A stretch of 64,000 nucleotides of DNA, from assembly GCF_020907405.1 (NCBI RefSeq), contig NZ_JAJJOE010000003.1, forward strand, positions 310,001 through 374,000, read 5' to 3'. This stretch comes from Arthrobacter sp. zg-Y769. Lineage in GTDB: Bacteria > Actinomycetota > Actinomycetes > Actinomycetales > Micrococcaceae. The position numbers and the translations under genes are program-made. Each line of letters begins with the position of its first letter. Within the stretch, counting starts at the first letter, position 1. The notes beneath the pieces were generated by a model. It saw only the letters and a list, made by a program, of their open reading frames with translations, was not told the origin of the DNA and searched no databases. This document shows, in pieces, positions 1 through 9,466 of the stretch.

Positions 1-100
1 GGGTGTAACCGAAACCCGGCTCCAGGGGTTCAATGATGAACCGTGAGCGGTTGTCGGCTACGACTTCTTCGGTGAGGGTGGGGCGCTGTGCAATGAGCAC
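1..100 (-). CDS. rpoA: DNA-directed RNA polymerase subunit alpha, 5' part only
   Basis: The first 33 codons of the RNA polymerase alpha subunit, running off the left edge of the window. The visible N-terminus reads [12 protein letters not shown] and contains the conserved stretch [10 protein letters not shown] of the alpha N-terminal domain. I chose the GTG at 98-100 because AAAGGA lies about 7 nt upstream and it gives the N-terminus usual in actinobacteria. An ATG at 104-106 would add two residues (M-Q) but sits directly against the ribosome binding site. Last gene seen of the infA-rpmJ-rpsM-rpsK-rpoA operon. Confidence 0.95.
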   Translation of the reverse strand, partial: MLIAQRPTLTEEVVADNRSRFIIEPLEPGFGYT

Positions 101-218
101 TTGCATTTCCTTTCAGCGAGCATCCGCTATATGACGCAACACAAATGGTGGAAACGACGACGACGGGTCTTCCGCGGGCGTCTTGGACGGCTTACAGCCA
201 GCCCGGGACCGGTGCCCT

Positions 219-253
219 CCGGCGGGCAGCCCACGAAGTGGACTACCCGCCGG
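219..253 (-). terminator. nested hairpin between rpsK and rpoA
   Basis: An 8-bp GC stem (219-226 with 246-253) encloses a second 4-bp stem (231-234 with 238-241). It lies between two co-transcribed genes and has no T-run, so it could be an attenuator, a processing site or an RNA-stabilising hairpin rather than a true terminator. Confidence 0.35.
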
Positions 254-276
254 TGGAACCGGAACCGCAGTGCTGC

Positions 277-678
277 TTATACGCGGCGGCGCTTCGGGGG
301 ACGGCAGCCGTTGTGCGCGCTCGGGGTGACGTCCTGAATGGAGCCAACCTCCAGGCCGGTGGCCTGCAGCGAACGGATGGCGGTCTCGCGACCGGAGCCC
401 GGACCCTTCACGAAGACGTCGACCTTGCGGACGCCGTGCTCCTGTGCGCGCTTAGCGGCAGCTTCAGCAGCCATCTGAGCAGCGAACGGGGTGGACTTAC
501 GGGAGCCCTTGAAGCCAACCTCACCGGCGGAAGCCCATGAGATAACAGCACCGGACGGGTCCGTGATGGACACGATGGTGTTGTTGAAGGTGCTCTTGAT
601 ATGCGCCTGGCCGAGCGCGATATTCTTCTTATCCTTGCGACGCGGTTTGCGGACCGCTCCACGAGTCTTGGGGGGCAT
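277..678 (-). CDS. rpsK: 30S ribosomal protein S11 (uS11)
   Basis: Small-subunit protein S11, which with S7 shapes the mRNA exit and Shine-Dalgarno region of the 30S platform. The 133-aa product has the family's central [13 protein letters not shown] and the diagnostic C-terminal [12 protein letters not shown]. The ATG at 676-678 follows AGGAG at a normal distance. It sits between rpsM and rpoA in the usual alpha-operon order. Confidence 0.98.
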   Translation of the reverse strand: MPPKTRGAVRKPRRKDKKNIALGQAHIKSTFNNTIVSITDPSGAVISWASAGEVGFKGSRKSTPFAAQMAAEAAAKRAQEHGVRKVDVFVKGPGSGRETAIRSLQATGLEVGSIQDVTPSAHNGCRPPKRRRV

Positions 679-744
679 TACTTCTCCTACAAAGAGTTTG
701 GTTTAGGTGGCCCGGATTCGGGCCGTGGCCGAAAGACCGCTTAT

Positions 745-1122
745 TTAGCGGCCGGCCTTCTTCTTACCGGCAACGGTGCGCTTCGGGCCCTTACGGGTAC
801 GAGCGTTGGTCTTCGTGCGCTGACCGTGGACGGGCATGCCGCGGCGGTGCCGGATGCCCTGGTAGCTGCCAATCTCGACCTTGCGGCGGATGTCGGCGGC
901 CACCTCACGGCGGAGGTCACCCTCAACCTTGAAGTTGCCCTCGATGTAGTCACGCAGCTGAACGAGTTCAGCGTCGGTGAGGTCCTTGACGCGAGTATCC
1001 GGGCTGATGCCGGTCTCTACAAGGGTCTGCTCTGCACGGGTCTTGCCCACGCCGTAGATGTAGGTAAGCGCAATCACTACCCGCTTTTCGCGGGGAATGT
1101 CAACGCCAGCGAGACGTGCCAT
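745..1122 (-). CDS. rpsM: 30S ribosomal protein S13 (uS13)
   Basis: Small-subunit head protein S13, which contacts the large subunit and P-site tRNA through its basic tail. The 125-aa product starts [14 protein letters not shown], as in the family, and ends in the basic segment [22 protein letters not shown] lies 10 nt before the ATG. Second-from-last ribosomal protein gene before rpoA. Confidence 0.98.
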   Translation of the reverse strand: MARLAGVDIPREKRVVIALTYIYGVGKTRAEQTLVETGISPDTRVKDLTDAELVQLRDYIEGNFKVEGDLRREVAADIRRKVEIGSYQGIRHRRGMPVHGQRTKTNARTRKGPKRTVAGKKKAGR

Positions 1123-1323
1123 ATCGGCGGTTCTCCTTTGGTTATTACCGGAGGTCTGAAGCAGTGCGTCCCTGTTGCCAGGTCCCCGGCCTCCGTACCG
1201 GGGGTATGCGTCACGCGTATAGACGCTGCACTGCCATATTGAATTAACTACGCGTGGGCTGATCCCCTGAATCAGGAGCCCTCTTACCGGTGCCCTTTCG
1301 GACCTCGGAGCTAGAGAAGCAGA

Positions 1324-1437
1324 TTAGCCCTGGCGCTGCTTGTGGCGCGGGTTCTCGCAGATCACCATGACTCGACCGTTACGGCGAATCACCTTGCACT
1401 TATCGCAGATCTGCTTGACGCTCGGCTGGACCTTCAT
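1324..1437 (-). CDS. rpmJ: 50S ribosomal protein L36 (bL36), zinc-binding form
   Basis: A 37-aa protein, [17 protein letters not shown] at its N-terminus, matching L36. Cys11, Cys14, Cys27 and His32 form the zinc ribbon of the C+ form of this protein, so it belongs to the zinc-dependent class. It lies between infA and rpsM, as in most bacteria. Confidence 0.97.
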   Translation of the reverse strand: MKVQPSVKQICDKCKVIRRNGRVMVICENPRHKQRQG

Positions 1438-1520
1438 GGTTTTCCTTTGCGTGGTTGCAGGGTTGAGCTTGAACGGTCAGTGAACCGGCAGGCCGGTGCG
1501 CTGTCCGTCTTTGCAGCGGT

Positions 1521-1742
1521 TTATTTGTAGCGGTAGACGATGCGACCCCGGGTGAGGTCGTACGGGCTAAGTTCCACCACAACGCGGTCTCCTGGGAGGA
1601 TGCGAATGTAGTGTTGACGCATCTTTCCCGAGATGTGTGCGAGCACAATGTGGCCGTTGGCCAACTCAACGCGGAACATCGCGTTGGGCAGGGCCTCGTT
1701 TACCGAGCCCTCGATCTCAATGACGCCGTCTTTCTTGGCCAT
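1521..1742 (-). CDS. infA: translation initiation factor IF-1
   Basis: A 73-aa OB-fold protein that occupies the ribosomal A site during initiation. The sequence [14 protein letters not shown] and the S1-like segment [15 protein letters not shown] are diagnostic. The ATG at 1740-1742 is preceded by GGAGGAT, although the frame stays open upstream to 1883. The upstream reading has no family similarity and is taken as leader. First gene of the infA-rpmJ-rpsM-rpsK-rpoA operon. Confidence 0.97.
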   Translation of the reverse strand: MAKKDGVIEIEGSVNEALPNAMFRVELANGHIVLAHISGKMRQHYIRILPGDRVVVELSPYDLTRGRIVYRYK

Positions 1743-1889
1743 ATCCTCCGCTAACGTCTGTGTCGCCGGCGGAACGCCGGCAACGGTTTTTCGAATGTGG
1801 CTGGTCTGTCCGGTCCGGGCCGCCGCATCGGCGCACAAAGCATCGAAAGCGGTCAATCCGGGCACGAATGTAGAGACAACCAACAGATA

Positions 1890-1918
1890 ACTCTACGGGA
1901 AGACCCCCCATAAGTTAA
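1890..1918 (-). promoter_or_regulatory. candidate promoter of the infA operon
   Basis: On the minus strand, TTAACT (1913-1918) and TAGAGT (1890-1895) are separated by exactly 17 nt, each matching four of six consensus positions. It lies just downstream of the map terminator hairpin, where a promoter is needed. Assigned by eye. Confidence 0.4.
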
Positions 1919-1981
1919 ATCGTTCCACCTGTCCAGTCCCTGAACGGGCGGTTCGGATAGCCGCCTTCCCTCCCCCGGACG

Positions 1982-2022
1982 CCAGGCAGGCCCCGTTCCG
2001 GAAGGGAACGGGGCCTGCCTGG
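1982..2022 (-). terminator. terminator hairpin after map
   Basis: A perfect 18-bp stem (1982-1999 with 2005-2022) with a 5-nt loop, 22 nt downstream of the map stop codon. It has no T-run. It shares the core GGCCCCGTTCC with the hairpin after the thiolase and rplL genes. Confidence 0.85.
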
Positions 2023-2043
2023 GGTGTTCACAACACGTACTCC

Positions 2044-2868
2044 CTAGGGAATCGGAACCGGGGTGACCCCCAGCGGCTCCAGCCGGGAGGCGCCGCCGTC
2101 GGGCGACGTGAGGACCCAGATGCCCTTTTCATGGATGGCAACGGAGTGCTCCCACTGGCTTGACCTGCTTCCGTCCTCGGTGACAACCGTCCAGTCATCG
2201 TCGAGGGTGCGGGTGAGGATCTTCCCGCGGACCAGCATCGGTTCGATGGCGAGGCACAGGCCCGGCCGCAGCTTGGGACCGCGGTGTCCGGTCCGGTAAT
2301 TCAGCACGTCCGGGGCCTGGTGCATCTCGGTGCCGATGCCGTGGCCGACATAGTCTTCGAGGATGCCCAGTTTCCGGCCCGGGACGCTGCTGACGTAATC
2401 GTCCACGGCGTCGCCGATGTCGCCCACGAACTTGCCTTTGGCAGCAGCGGCGATGCCGTGCCACATGGCGTTCTCGGTGACATCGGACAGCCGCTGGTCC
2501 TCGGGATCCGGTGTACCCACGATCACGGTGCGTGCGGAGTCCGAATGCCAGCCGTTCACCACTGCGCCGCCGTCGATGGAAATGATGTCGCCGTCCTGCA
2601 GCACCCGGTCCCCCGGGATGCCGTGGACAACTTCCTCGTTCACGGAGGTGCACACCGTGGCCGGGTAGCCGTGGTAGCCCAGGAAATTCGAGGTTGCCCC
2701 CGCTTCCTTCAGTACCCGGGCAAATACTGCGTCTATCTCGCGTGTGCTGACCCCGACCTCGGCGGCCTTCACGGCCGCATCGAGAGCGGAGATCAATACA
2801 AGGCCGGCTTCGCGCATGATGCGCATCTGCTCGTTGGTTTTGTATTCGATTCGAGGCTGGCCGAACAT
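2044..2868 (-). CDS. map: type I methionine aminopeptidase
   Basis: Removes the initiator methionine from nascent proteins in the cytosol; a dinuclear metal hydrolase. The 274-aa product shows the metal ligands in family order: Asp in ISIDGG, Asp in HSDSART, His in YVGHGIG, Glu in LAIEPML and Glu in SQWEHS. There is no zinc-finger N-terminal extension, so it looks like subtype Ia. It follows adk, in the common secY-adk-map order, and is the last gene before a strong hairpin. The ATG at 2868 has only a weak ribosome binding site. Confidence 0.96.
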   Translation of the reverse strand: MFGQPRIEYKTNEQMRIMREAGLVLISALDAAVKAAEVGVSTREIDAVFARVLKEAGATSNFLGYHGYPATVCTSVNEEVVHGIPGDRVLQDGDIISIDGGAVVNGWHSDSARTVIVGTPDPEDQRLSDVTENAMWHGIAAAAKGKFVGDIGDAVDDYVSSVPGRKLGILEDYVGHGIGTEMHQAPDVLNYRTGHRGPKLRPGLCLAIEPMLVRGKILTRTLDDDWTVVTEDGSRSSQWEHSVAIHEKGIWVLTSPDGGASRLEPLGVTPVPIP

Positions 2869-2914
2869 GTGTCTTCTAACTTCCTAGCGGATAACTTTTA
2901 GCGCCGGTGCTTCT

Positions 2915-3487
2915 TTAGCGCAGGTCCTTCAGTGCTTCCATAACGCGCTCGGTGACGTCGTCGATGCCGCCGAGTCCGTCAACGCGGGTCACGATGCCGC
3001 GGTCCTCGTAACGGGCGACGACGTCGCCCGTCTGCTGCTTGTAGAGGTCCAGGCGGTGCCGAATGACGTCTTCGGTGTCATCGCTGCGGCCTTCGAGCTC
3101 CGCACGCTTCAGCAGCCGGGCGACGAGTTCGTCGTCGTCGGCCGTCAGCAGAAGCACCGCGTCGAGCTTCTGGCCGTTGCCGGCCAGGATGTCGTCCAGT
3201 TCCTCCACCTGCGCCACGGTGCGCGGGTAGCCGTCAAGCAGGAAGCCCGATTCGACGTCGTCCTCCGTCAGCCGGGTGCGCACCATGTCGTTGGTGACGG
3301 AATCCGGAACGAAGTTGCCGGCGTCGATGTACTTCTTGGCCTCTACGCCAAGGGGAGTCTGTTCCTTGACGTTGAAACGGAAAATGTCTCCGGTCGATAT
3401 TGCCGTGACACCGAGCCGGTCCGAGATGCGGGCCGCCTGAGTTCCTTTACCGGCACCGGGAGGCCCGATAATGAGCATTCTTGTCAT
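2915..3487 (-). CDS. adk: adenylate kinase
   Basis: Catalyses ATP + AMP to 2 ADP. The 190-aa protein begins MTRMLIIGPPGAGKGT, containing the P-loop, followed by the AMP-binding segment ISTGDIFR and LLDGYPRT. The LID region is short and has no zinc-binding cysteines, so this is the short-form enzyme. The start overlaps the secY stop by 4 nt, which indicates translational coupling with the translocon gene. Confidence 0.97.
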   Translation of the reverse strand: MTRMLIIGPPGAGKGTQAARISDRLGVTAISTGDIFRFNVKEQTPLGVEAKKYIDAGNFVPDSVTNDMVRTRLTEDDVESGFLLDGYPRTVAQVEELDDILAGNGQKLDAVLLLTADDDELVARLLKRAELEGRSDDTEDVIRHRLDLYKQQTGDVVARYEDRGIVTRVDGLGGIDDVTERVMEALKDLR

Positions 3488-4794
3488 CGCAATAACCCTT
3501 CGTAGTGACGTTGCTGGAGCTGCGCGTCAATTTGCTTAACCGTTTCCAGTCCCACACCAACCATGATGAGGATTGACGTTCCGCCGAACGGGAAGTTCTG
3601 GTTAGCTCCAACCAACACCAGAGCAATCAGCGGGATCAGGGCGACAAAGCCCAGGTAAAGGGCGCCGGGCAGGGTGATCCGGGAGAGCACGTACTGCAGG
3701 TATTCGGCGGTGGGGCGGCCGGCACGGATGCCGGGAATGAAGCCGCCGTATTTCTTCATGTTCTCCGAGACCTCGTCCGGGTTGAACGTGATGGAGACGT
3801 AGAAGTAGGTGAAGAAGACGATCAGCAGGAAGTACACCAGCATGTACAGCGGGTGGTCGCCGCTGACGAGGTAGTTGTTGATCCAGACCACCCATCCCGG
3901 CGGCGTGCCCTCGCGGGGCGTATTGAACTGCGCCAGCAGGCTGGGCAGGTACAGCATGGAGGACGCGAAGATCACGGGGATCACGCCGGCCATGTTCACC
4001 TTGATCGGGATGTAGGTGTTGGTGCCGCCGACCGTCCGGCGGCCGACCATCCGCTTGGCGTACTGCACCGGGATCCGGCGCTGTGACTGTTCCACGAAGA
4101 TGACCAGCGCAACCGTCAGGACGCCGACGGCGATGACGGCCAGGAAGATAGTCCAGCCCTGCGCGCTGAGGATGGCGCCGAGGGCGCTGGGGAAGGACGC
4201 CGCGATGGAGGTGAAGATGAGCAGCGACATACCGTTGCCCACACCCTTTTCCGTGACGAGCTCGCCCATCCACATGATGACGCCGGTGCCGGCGGTCAGC
4301 GTGACGATGAGCAGCAGGACGGTGACCATGTTGTCATCCGGGATGATCGGCAGGGCGCACTGGTTGTTGAAGAGCGCGCCCGAACGGGCCAGGGAGACGA
4401 CAGTCGTCGCGTTGAGCAGGCCCAGTGCGATGGTGAGGTACCGGGTGTACTGCGTCAGCTTCGACTGGCCCTGCTGGCCTTCGTCGTAGAGAGCCTGGAA
4501 GTGGGGGATCACGACGCGCAGCAGCTGAACAATGATGCTGGCGGTGATGTAGGGCATGATGCCGAGGGCAAAGATGGAGACCTGCAGCAGCGCACCGCCG
4601 CTGAAAAGATTGACGAACTGGTAAATGCCACCTGAGGTGGCACCCAGATTCAAGCACTGCTGCACATTGCCGTAGTCAACACCCGGGGCCGGGATAAAAG
4701 CACCCATGCGGAAGATAGTGATGATACCCAGCGTAAACAACAGCTTGCGTCGCAGGTCTGGCGTCCGGAAAGCCCGGCCAATAGCGCTAAGCAA
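3484..4794 (-). CDS. secY: protein translocase subunit SecY
   Basis: Channel subunit of the Sec translocon in the inner membrane. The 436-aa product has the expected pattern of about ten transmembrane helices and the conserved segment KYGGFIPGIRAGRPTAEYL before the last helices. It begins MLSAIGRAFRTPDLRRKLL. A 244-nt gap with two hairpins separates it from rplO, so secY-adk-map probably has its own promoter in 4795-4911. Confidence 0.98.
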   Translation of the reverse strand: MLSAIGRAFRTPDLRRKLLFTLGIITIFRMGAFIPAPGVDYGNVQQCLNLGATSGGIYQFVNLFSGGALLQVSIFALGIMPYITASIIVQLLRVVIPHFQALYDEGQQGQSKLTQYTRYLTIALGLLNATTVVSLARSGALFNNQCALPIIPDDNMVTVLLLIVTLTAGTGVIMWMGELVTEKGVGNGMSLLIFTSIAASFPSALGAILSAQGWTIFLAVIAVGVLTVALVIFVEQSQRRIPVQYAKRMVGRRTVGGTNTYIPIKVNMAGVIPVIFASSMLYLPSLLAQFNTPREGTPPGWVVWINNYLVSGDHPLYMLVYFLLIVFFTYFYVSITFNPDEVSENMKKYGGFIPGIRAGRPTAEYLQYVLSRITLPGALYLGFVALIPLIALVLVGANQNFPFGGTSILIMVGVGLETVKQIDAQLQQRHYEGLLR

Positions 4795-4911
4795 GCGTCC
4801 TCCTGAAGTTTGGAAAGTCCCATGCGGACTTGTGACAGAAACAGAGTCTAGCCGCTCGCGGCCCGTACTGCGTTAACGCCGGACGGGACGCGGTAGTTGC
4901 CTTAAACGGAA

Positions 4912-4952
4912 CTGAACTCCCGGCGGACCGGATGGGCCCGCCGGGAGTTCAG
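4912..4952 (-). terminator. hairpin upstream of secY
   Basis: A perfect 15-bp stem (4912-4926 with 4938-4952) with an 11-nt loop. It is the second of two tandem hairpins in the rplO-secY gap and probably helps stop read-through from the spc operon. Confidence 0.65.
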
Positions 4953-4980
4953 TGGTGAAACGCTGGATCGTGCGCCCCTG

Positions 4981-5013
4981 CCCTGTCCGGACGCATAAAG
5001 CGTCCGGACGGGG
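4981..5013 (-). terminator. terminator hairpin after rplO
   Basis: A 14-bp stem including one wobble pair (4981-4994 with 5000-5013), loop ATAAA on the plus strand, starting 25 nt after the rplO stop. No T-run follows on the minus strand. Confidence 0.7.
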
Positions 5014-5038
5014 AGGGAAGCAGACCCGCCACGTGGTC

Positions 5039-5494
5039 TTAGACCGTGGTGGTGGATCCGCCGGCTGCGGCGATCTTTTCTGCAGCGCTGGCGGAGAAGG
5101 CGTTGGCGGAGATATCAACCTTGACGGTGATGTCGCCGGAGCCGAGTACCTTCACGGGCTGGTTCTTGCGAACCGCACCCTTTGCAACCAGTGCTTCGAT
5201 GTCCACGGCGCCGCCTTCGGGGAACAGCTCCGAGATCTTGTCCAGGTTTACAACCTGGAACTCGACCCGGAACGGGTTCTTGAAGCCGCGCAGCTTCGGC
5301 AGACGCATGTGCAGCGGAAGCTGTCCGCCTGCGAAACCTGCCTTGACCTGGTAGCGGGCAGCCGTACCCTTGGTACCGCGGCCTGCCGTCTTACCCTTGG
5401 AACCTTCACCGCGGCCAACGCGGGTCTTAGCCGTCTTGGCACCGGGTGCCGGACGCAGGTGATGGACCTTAAGAGTTCTGTTTTCTTCGGGCAT
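5039..5494 (-). CDS. rplO: 50S ribosomal protein L15 (uL15)
   Basis: Large-subunit assembly protein L15, 151 aa. It has the glycine- and basic-rich N-terminus [17 protein letters not shown] and the family segment [12 protein letters not shown] start at the ATG of [13 protein letters not shown] (5492-5494), one nt after the rpmD stop and with a GAGG site upstream, rather than at an in-frame upstream codon inside rpmD. Last gene of the spc operon here. Confidence 0.96.
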   Translation of the reverse strand: MPEENRTLKVHHLRPAPGAKTAKTRVGRGEGSKGKTAGRGTKGTAARYQVKAGFAGGQLPLHMRLPKLRGFKNPFRVEFQVVNLDKISELFPEGGAVDIEALVAKGAVRKNQPVKVLGSGDITVKVDISANAFSASAAEKIAAAGGSTTTV

Positions 5495-5495
5495 G

Positions 5496-5708
5496 TTACT
5501 TCGCCTCCTCAACCTTCACGAGGTGCGGAACCGTGTTGATCATGCCAACGGTCACTGCATCAGCAGTACGGACGACGGAGTCGCCGATGTGCTTCAGGCC
5601 CAGTGAACGCAGCGTGTCGCGCTGATTCTGCTTACCACCGATGGTGGACTTGATCTGAGTGATTTCCAGCCGAGCCGTGCTAACGGCAACGTTCTTCGGA
5701 GTCGACAT
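5496..5708 (-). CDS. rpmD: 50S ribosomal protein L30 (uL30)
   Basis: A 70-aa large-subunit protein. The segment [17 protein letters not shown]-like ([13 protein letters not shown]) is typical of L30. Its ATG overlaps the rpsE stop by one nt (TGATG) and its stop lies one nt before rplO, so translation of the three genes is probably coupled. Confidence 0.96.
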   Translation of the reverse strand: MSTPKNVAVSTARLEITQIKSTIGGKQNQRDTLRSLGLKHIGDSVVRTADAVTVGMINTVPHLVKVEEAK

Positions 5709-6421
5709 CAGGCACCTGCCTTCTGCATGTTGCGGAGCATCGCGTAGGGAACGACCTGGTCGAGCGGAAGGCCGCGGCGTGCTGCCACTGCCTGGGGCTC
5801 CTCGAGGCGCTTCAGCGCATCAACCGTGGCGTGCACGATGTTGATGGCGTTGGAGGACCCGAGCGACTTGGACAGGACGTCGTGGATACCGGCGCATTCG
5901 AGAATGGCGCGGACCGGACCACCGGCGATAACACCGGTACCGGGGGAAGCCGGACGCAGCAGGACAACGCCTGCAGCAGCTTCACCCTGGACGAGGTGCG
6001 GGATGGTTCCACCGATGCGCGGGACGCGGAAGAAGGTCTTCTTGGCTTCTTCAACGGCCTTCGCGATAGCGGAGGGAACTTCCTTTGCCTTGCCGTAGCC
6101 AACGCCGACCATGCCGTTGCCGTCACCGACAACAACGAGGGCGGTGAAGCTGAAGCGACGGCCACCCTTGACCACCTTGGCAACGCGGTTGATGGTCACG
6201 ACGCGTTCAATGAACTTGTCCTTCTCATCGTTGCGTCCGCCGTCGCGGCCACCGCGGCCACCGCGTTCTCCGCGGCCTCCACGGTCGGAGCCGCGCTGCT
6301 CGCCGCGACGTCCGCCGCGGCGGTCGTCGGTACCGGTGGCTGCGGCTTCCTTGGTCTCAGTTGCCTCAGCAGCTGTAGCTTCAGTCACCTGATTTTCCTT
6401 TTCCTTGTTTACCTCGGTCAC
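5708..6421 (-). CDS. rpsE: 30S ribosomal protein S5 (uS5) with RG-rich N-terminal extension
   Basis: Small-subunit protein S5, involved in decoding fidelity. At 237 aa it is longer than the usual 160-170 aa because of an extension of about 65 residues. The extension has an acidic/Ala-rich first half (about 1-32) and an Arg/Gly-rich second half (about 33-64, [10 protein letters not shown] and [11 protein letters not shown]). The canonical domain starts near [20 protein letters not shown] and includes the spectinomycin-region segment [19 protein letters not shown]. The start is GTG at 6419-6421, overlapping the rplR stop (GTGA). Confidence 0.97.
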   Translation of the reverse strand: MTEVNKEKENQVTEATAAEATETKEAAATGTDDRRGGRRGEQRGSDRGGRGERGGRGGRDGGRNDEKDKFIERVVTINRVAKVVKGGRRFSFTALVVVGDGNGMVGVGYGKAKEVPSAIAKAVEEAKKTFFRVPRIGGTIPHLVQGEAAAGVVLLRPASPGTGVIAGGPVRAILECAGIHDVLSKSLGSSNAINIVHATVDALKRLEEPQAVAARRGLPLDQVVPYAMLRNMQKAGA

Positions 6422-6801
6422 AGTGCCAGCCCACCTTCACGTGCGCCGTCTGCAACTGCAGCAATACGGCCGTGGTAGCGGTTACCACCGCGGTCAAAGA
6501 CAACGGATTCGACGCCGGCGGCCTTGGACCGCTCAGCGACGAGTTCGCCGACGCGCTTGGCCTTGGCGGTCTTGTCGCCGTCCAGGGCACGCAGATCCGC
6601 TTCCATGGTGGAGGCGGAAGCCACGGTTACGCCGCGGGTGTCATCGACAACCTGGACGAAGATGTGGCGGGCAGAGCGGTTGACCACGAGGCGCGGGCGA
6701 ACCGCGGTTCCGGAAATCCGCTTGCGGATACGCAGCTGGCGACGGCTGCGCAGGGCAGACTTGCTCTTGCTGTTTCGCTTCTTATTAATGCTGATGGCCA
6801 T
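6418..6801 (-). CDS. rplR: 50S ribosomal protein L18 (uL18)
   Basis: 5S rRNA-binding protein of the central protuberance, 127 aa. It has a strongly basic N-terminus ([25 protein letters not shown]) and the family C-terminal [21 protein letters not shown]. The ATG is at 6799-6801, two nt after the rplF stop; the stop overlaps the GTG start of rpsE. Confidence 0.97.
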   Translation of the reverse strand: MAISINKKRNSKSKSALRSRRQLRIRKRISGTAVRPRLVVNRSARHIFVQVVDDTRGVTVASASTMEADLRALDGDKTAKAKRVGELVAERSKAAGVESVVFDRGGNRYHGRIAAVADGAREGGLAL

Positions 6802-6803
6802 GG

Positions 6804-7340
6804 TTACTTACCAGCCTTTCCGACCTTGCGGCGGACAATCTCGCCGGCGTAACGAATACCCTTGCCCTTGTAGGGGTCGGGCTTACGCAGCTTGCGGATG
6901 TTGGCGGAAACCTCGCCCACCTGCTGCTTGTCGATACCGGACACGGTGACCTTCGTCGGGCCAACCACGGTAAGCGTGATGCCTTCGGGGGCCGCGACGG
7001 GGACCGGGTGGCTGTAGCCGAGGGCGAACTCGAGGTCCGAACCCTTCGCAACAACGCGGTAACCGGTACCAACGATTTCCAGATCCTTCTTGTAGCCCTC
7101 GGTCACGCCGGTGATCATGTTGCTGATCAGCGTGCGGGTCAGGCCGTGGAGGGAGCGGGATTCACGCTCGTCGTTCGGGCGGGTAACGGTGATGGTGCCG
7201 TCTTCAAGCGTTGCCGTGATCGGGCTGGGCACAGTGTGGCTCAGCTCGCCCTTGGCGCCCTTGACGGATACAACGTTGCCGTTGATGGCGATATCTACTC
7301 CGGCAGGAACCGGGATGGGCAGACGTCCAATACGTGACAT
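6804..7340 (-). CDS. rplF: 50S ribosomal protein L6 (uL6)
   Basis: Large-subunit protein near the sarcin-ricin loop, 178 aa, with the usual two-domain repeat. It starts [17 protein letters not shown] and ends with the L6 signature [26 protein letters not shown] precedes the ATG. Lies between rpsH and rplR. Confidence 0.97.
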   Translation of the reverse strand: MSRIGRLPIPVPAGVDIAINGNVVSVKGAKGELSHTVPSPITATLEDGTITVTRPNDERESRSLHGLTRTLISNMITGVTEGYKKDLEIVGTGYRVVAKGSDLEFALGYSHPVPVAAPEGITLTVVGPTKVTVSGIDKQQVGEVSANIRKLRKPDPYKGKGIRYAGEIVRRKVGKAGK

Positions 7341-7358
7341 TTTTCTTTCCCTTCCCTG

Positions 7359-7757
7359 CTACCAGACGTAGGCGAGGACTTCCCCACCTACACCCTTCTT
7401 GGCGGCCTGGCGGTCAGTCAGGAGACCTGACGACGTCGACAGGATTGCGATACCCAGACCACCCAGCACGTGCGGCAGGTTGGTGGACTTCGCGTAAACG
7501 CGCAGACCGGGCTTGGAGATGCGGCGAACACCGGCGATGGAACGCTCGCGGTTCGGACCGAACTTGAGATCCAGGGTCAGCTTCTTGCCAACCTCGGCCT
7601 CTTCTTCCTTCCAGCCGGCGATGTAGCCCTCGGCCTTCAGGATGTCAGCAACGCGCGCCTTGAGCTTGCTGTAAGGCATGGACACGGAATCGTGGTATGC
7701 CGAGTTTGCATTGCGCAGACGCGTGAGCATATCTGCGACAGGATCTGTCATTGTCAT
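7359..7757 (-). CDS. rpsH: 30S ribosomal protein S8 (uS8)
   Basis: Early-assembling small-subunit protein, 132 aa, beginning [17 protein letters not shown], a typical S8 start, with the family's C-terminal [20 protein letters not shown] segment. Two in-frame ATGs (codons 1 and 3) are possible; the first is better placed relative to GGGAGG. No rpsN gene lies between it and rplE. Confidence 0.97.
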   Translation of the reverse strand: MTMTDPVADMLTRLRNANSAYHDSVSMPYSKLKARVADILKAEGYIAGWKEEEAEVGKKLTLDLKFGPNRERSIAGVRRISKPGLRVYAKSTNLPHVLGGLGIAILSTSSGLLTDRQAAKKGVGGEVLAYVW

Positions 7758-7847
7758 TTGGGCTCTTGCCCTCCCTCGTAACGGTTTCCTGCAGGAGTCC
7801 CGTGCGGCGTTGCCTCACGGTTTTCCGTCGGACCTGTTACGTAGTAA

Positions 7848-8417
7848 TTAATCTTCGGATTTGAACGGGAAGCCGAGCGCCTTCAGCAGCGCGCGTCCCT
7901 CGTCATCGGTCTTTGCGGTGGTAACCACGGTGATGTCCATGCCGCGTACGCGGTCGATCTTGTCCTGATCGATTTCGTGGAACATCGACTGCTCGGTCAG
8001 ACCGAACGTGTAGTTGCCGTTGCCGTCGAACTGCTTGCCGTTCAGGCCGCGGAAGTCACGGATACGGGGCAGTGCCAGGGAAACCAGCCGGTCAACGAAT
8101 TCCCACATGCGGTCGCCGCGCAGCGTAACGTGCGCACCGATCGGCATGCCTTCGCGCAGCTTGAACTGTGCGATGGACTTGCGTGCCTTGGTGACCTGGG
8201 GCTTCTGGCCCGTGATCTGGGTGAGGTCGCGGACAGCGCCGTCAATGAGCTTGGAGTCCTTGGCGGCATCTCCAACACCCATGTTCACAACCACCTTGAC
8301 GAGGCGGGGAACCTGGTTGACGTTCGAGTAGTTGAATTCGTCCTGCAGGGTCTGCTTGATCTCCGCTGCGTAGCGGGTCTTCAGACGGGGAACGATCTTG
8401 GTGACAGTCTCAGTCAT
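7848..8417 (-). CDS. rplE: 50S ribosomal protein L5 (uL5)
   Basis: 5S rRNA-binding protein that contacts P-site tRNA, 189 aa. It shows [23 protein letters not shown] and the conserved [20 protein letters not shown]. The ATG overlaps the rplX stop by one nt (TAATG), indicating coupling. Confidence 0.97.
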   Translation of the reverse strand: MTETVTKIVPRLKTRYAAEIKQTLQDEFNYSNVNQVPRLVKVVVNMGVGDAAKDSKLIDGAVRDLTQITGQKPQVTKARKSIAQFKLREGMPIGAHVTLRGDRMWEFVDRLVSLALPRIRDFRGLNGKQFDGNGNYTFGLTEQSMFHEIDQDKIDRVRGMDITVVTTAKTDDEGRALLKALGFPFKSED

Positions 8418-8776
8418 TAGAGGTCCTTCCCAGAGCCCTTGGCCACGCGGATACGCACAATGCGCTCACGGCCATCTTTTTCGACGGTTGCGGTGCGGAA
8501 GCCAACGCGGGTCGGCTTCTTGGTCTCCGGGTCGACAACTGCGACGTTGGAAACGTGGATCGGGGCTTCAACAACCTCGATGCCGCCGGTCTTGGAACCA
8601 CGGGAGGACTGGCCAACCTTGGTGTGCTTGGTGACGCGGTTGATGCCTTCAACGAGAACGCGGTTGCTCTCGGGGAAAACCTTCAGAACCTTGCCCTGCT
8701 TACCGCGGTCTCCGCCGCGCTCAGCCTTTGCACCGGTGATGACCTGAACGAGGTCACCCTTCTTGATTTTTGCCAT
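8417..8776 (-). CDS. rplX: 50S ribosomal protein L24 (uL24)
   Basis: Assembly-initiator protein of the large subunit, 119 aa. The N-terminal KOW motif reads [14 protein letters not shown] and [12 protein letters not shown]. It lies three nt after the rplN stop and overlaps rplE by one nt. Confidence 0.97.
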   Translation of the reverse strand: MAKIKKGDLVQVITGAKAERGGDRGKQGKVLKVFPESNRVLVEGINRVTKHTKVGQSSRGSKTGGIEVVEAPIHVSNVAVVDPETKKPTRVGFRTATVEKDGRERIVRIRVAKGSGKDL

Positions 8777-8779
8777 GGA

Positions 8780-9148
8780 CTACAGCACCTCCGGAGCCAG
8801 CGAAATGATCTTCATGAACTTCTTGTCGCGAAGTTCGCGGCCGACCGGCCCGAAGATACGGGTACCACGGGGGTCGCCGTCGTTCTTCAAGATCACTGCA
8901 GCGTTCTCATCGAACTTGATGTAGGAACCGTCCTGGCGGCGGCGTTCCTTCTTGGTACGGACGATGACGGCCTTGACCACGTCGCCCTTTTTGACGTTGC
9001 CGCCGGGAATTGCATCCTTGACGGTGGCAACAATGGTGTCGCCAATGCCTGCGTAGCGACGGCCGGATCCACCGAGAACGCGGATGGTCAAGATTTCCTT
9101 GGCACCCGTGTTGTCGGCGACCTTCAGTCGCGACTCCTGCTGAATCAC
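8780..9148 (-). CDS. rplN: 50S ribosomal protein L14 (uL14)
   Basis: Large-subunit protein at the subunit interface, 122 aa. It begins [18 protein letters not shown] and contains [17 protein letters not shown] and the terminal [17 protein letters not shown], all typical. First gene of the spc operon; a 384-nt gap with terminator hairpins separates it from rpsQ. Confidence 0.98.
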   Translation of the reverse strand: MIQQESRLKVADNTGAKEILTIRVLGGSGRRYAGIGDTIVATVKDAIPGGNVKKGDVVKAVIVRTKKERRRQDGSYIKFDENAAVILKNDGDPRGTRIFGPVGRELRDKKFMKIISLAPEVL

Positions 9149-9403
9149 TTATTACTCCTGTCGTCGCGCCGGTTCTCTTCTACTGAGCCTGGCGGAACGG
9201 ATATGGGTGGACCCCGTAATACTGGTACTCAACCCCGGGCGGCCGGCCGCACGCCAGTGCAGCCGCCTACGCGGAGTCGAACAAGATTATCGGGCTTTTG
9301 TCTCATTCGGCGGTGAGATAGCCGGTCGGTTTCCAGTTCCCCTTCGGGACCGGATTCCGGACATACTTCCCCACCACACAGACAAGATTTCAAGTTTATC
9401 GCG

Positions 9404-9449
9404 AAAAGGCCCCGGATGCGAAATCGAAGACGATAACGCGGCCGGGGCC
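9404..9449 (-). terminator. second terminator of the S10 operon
   Basis: An 8-bp GGCCCCGG/CCGGGGCC stem (9408-9415 with 9442-9449) followed on the minus strand by TTTT (9404-9407). The loop is long (26 nt). Confidence 0.6.
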
Positions 9450-9466
9450 CTCACGCTGTGGACGGT

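Larger units (their letters stand above)
1743..2043. other. infA leader and map-infA intergenic region
   Basis: A 301-nt gap holding, in the direction of minus-strand transcription, the map terminator hairpin (1982-2022), a candidate sigma-70-type promoter (1890-1918) and an infA leader of roughly 140 nt. I see no conserved gene here. Confidence 0.6.
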
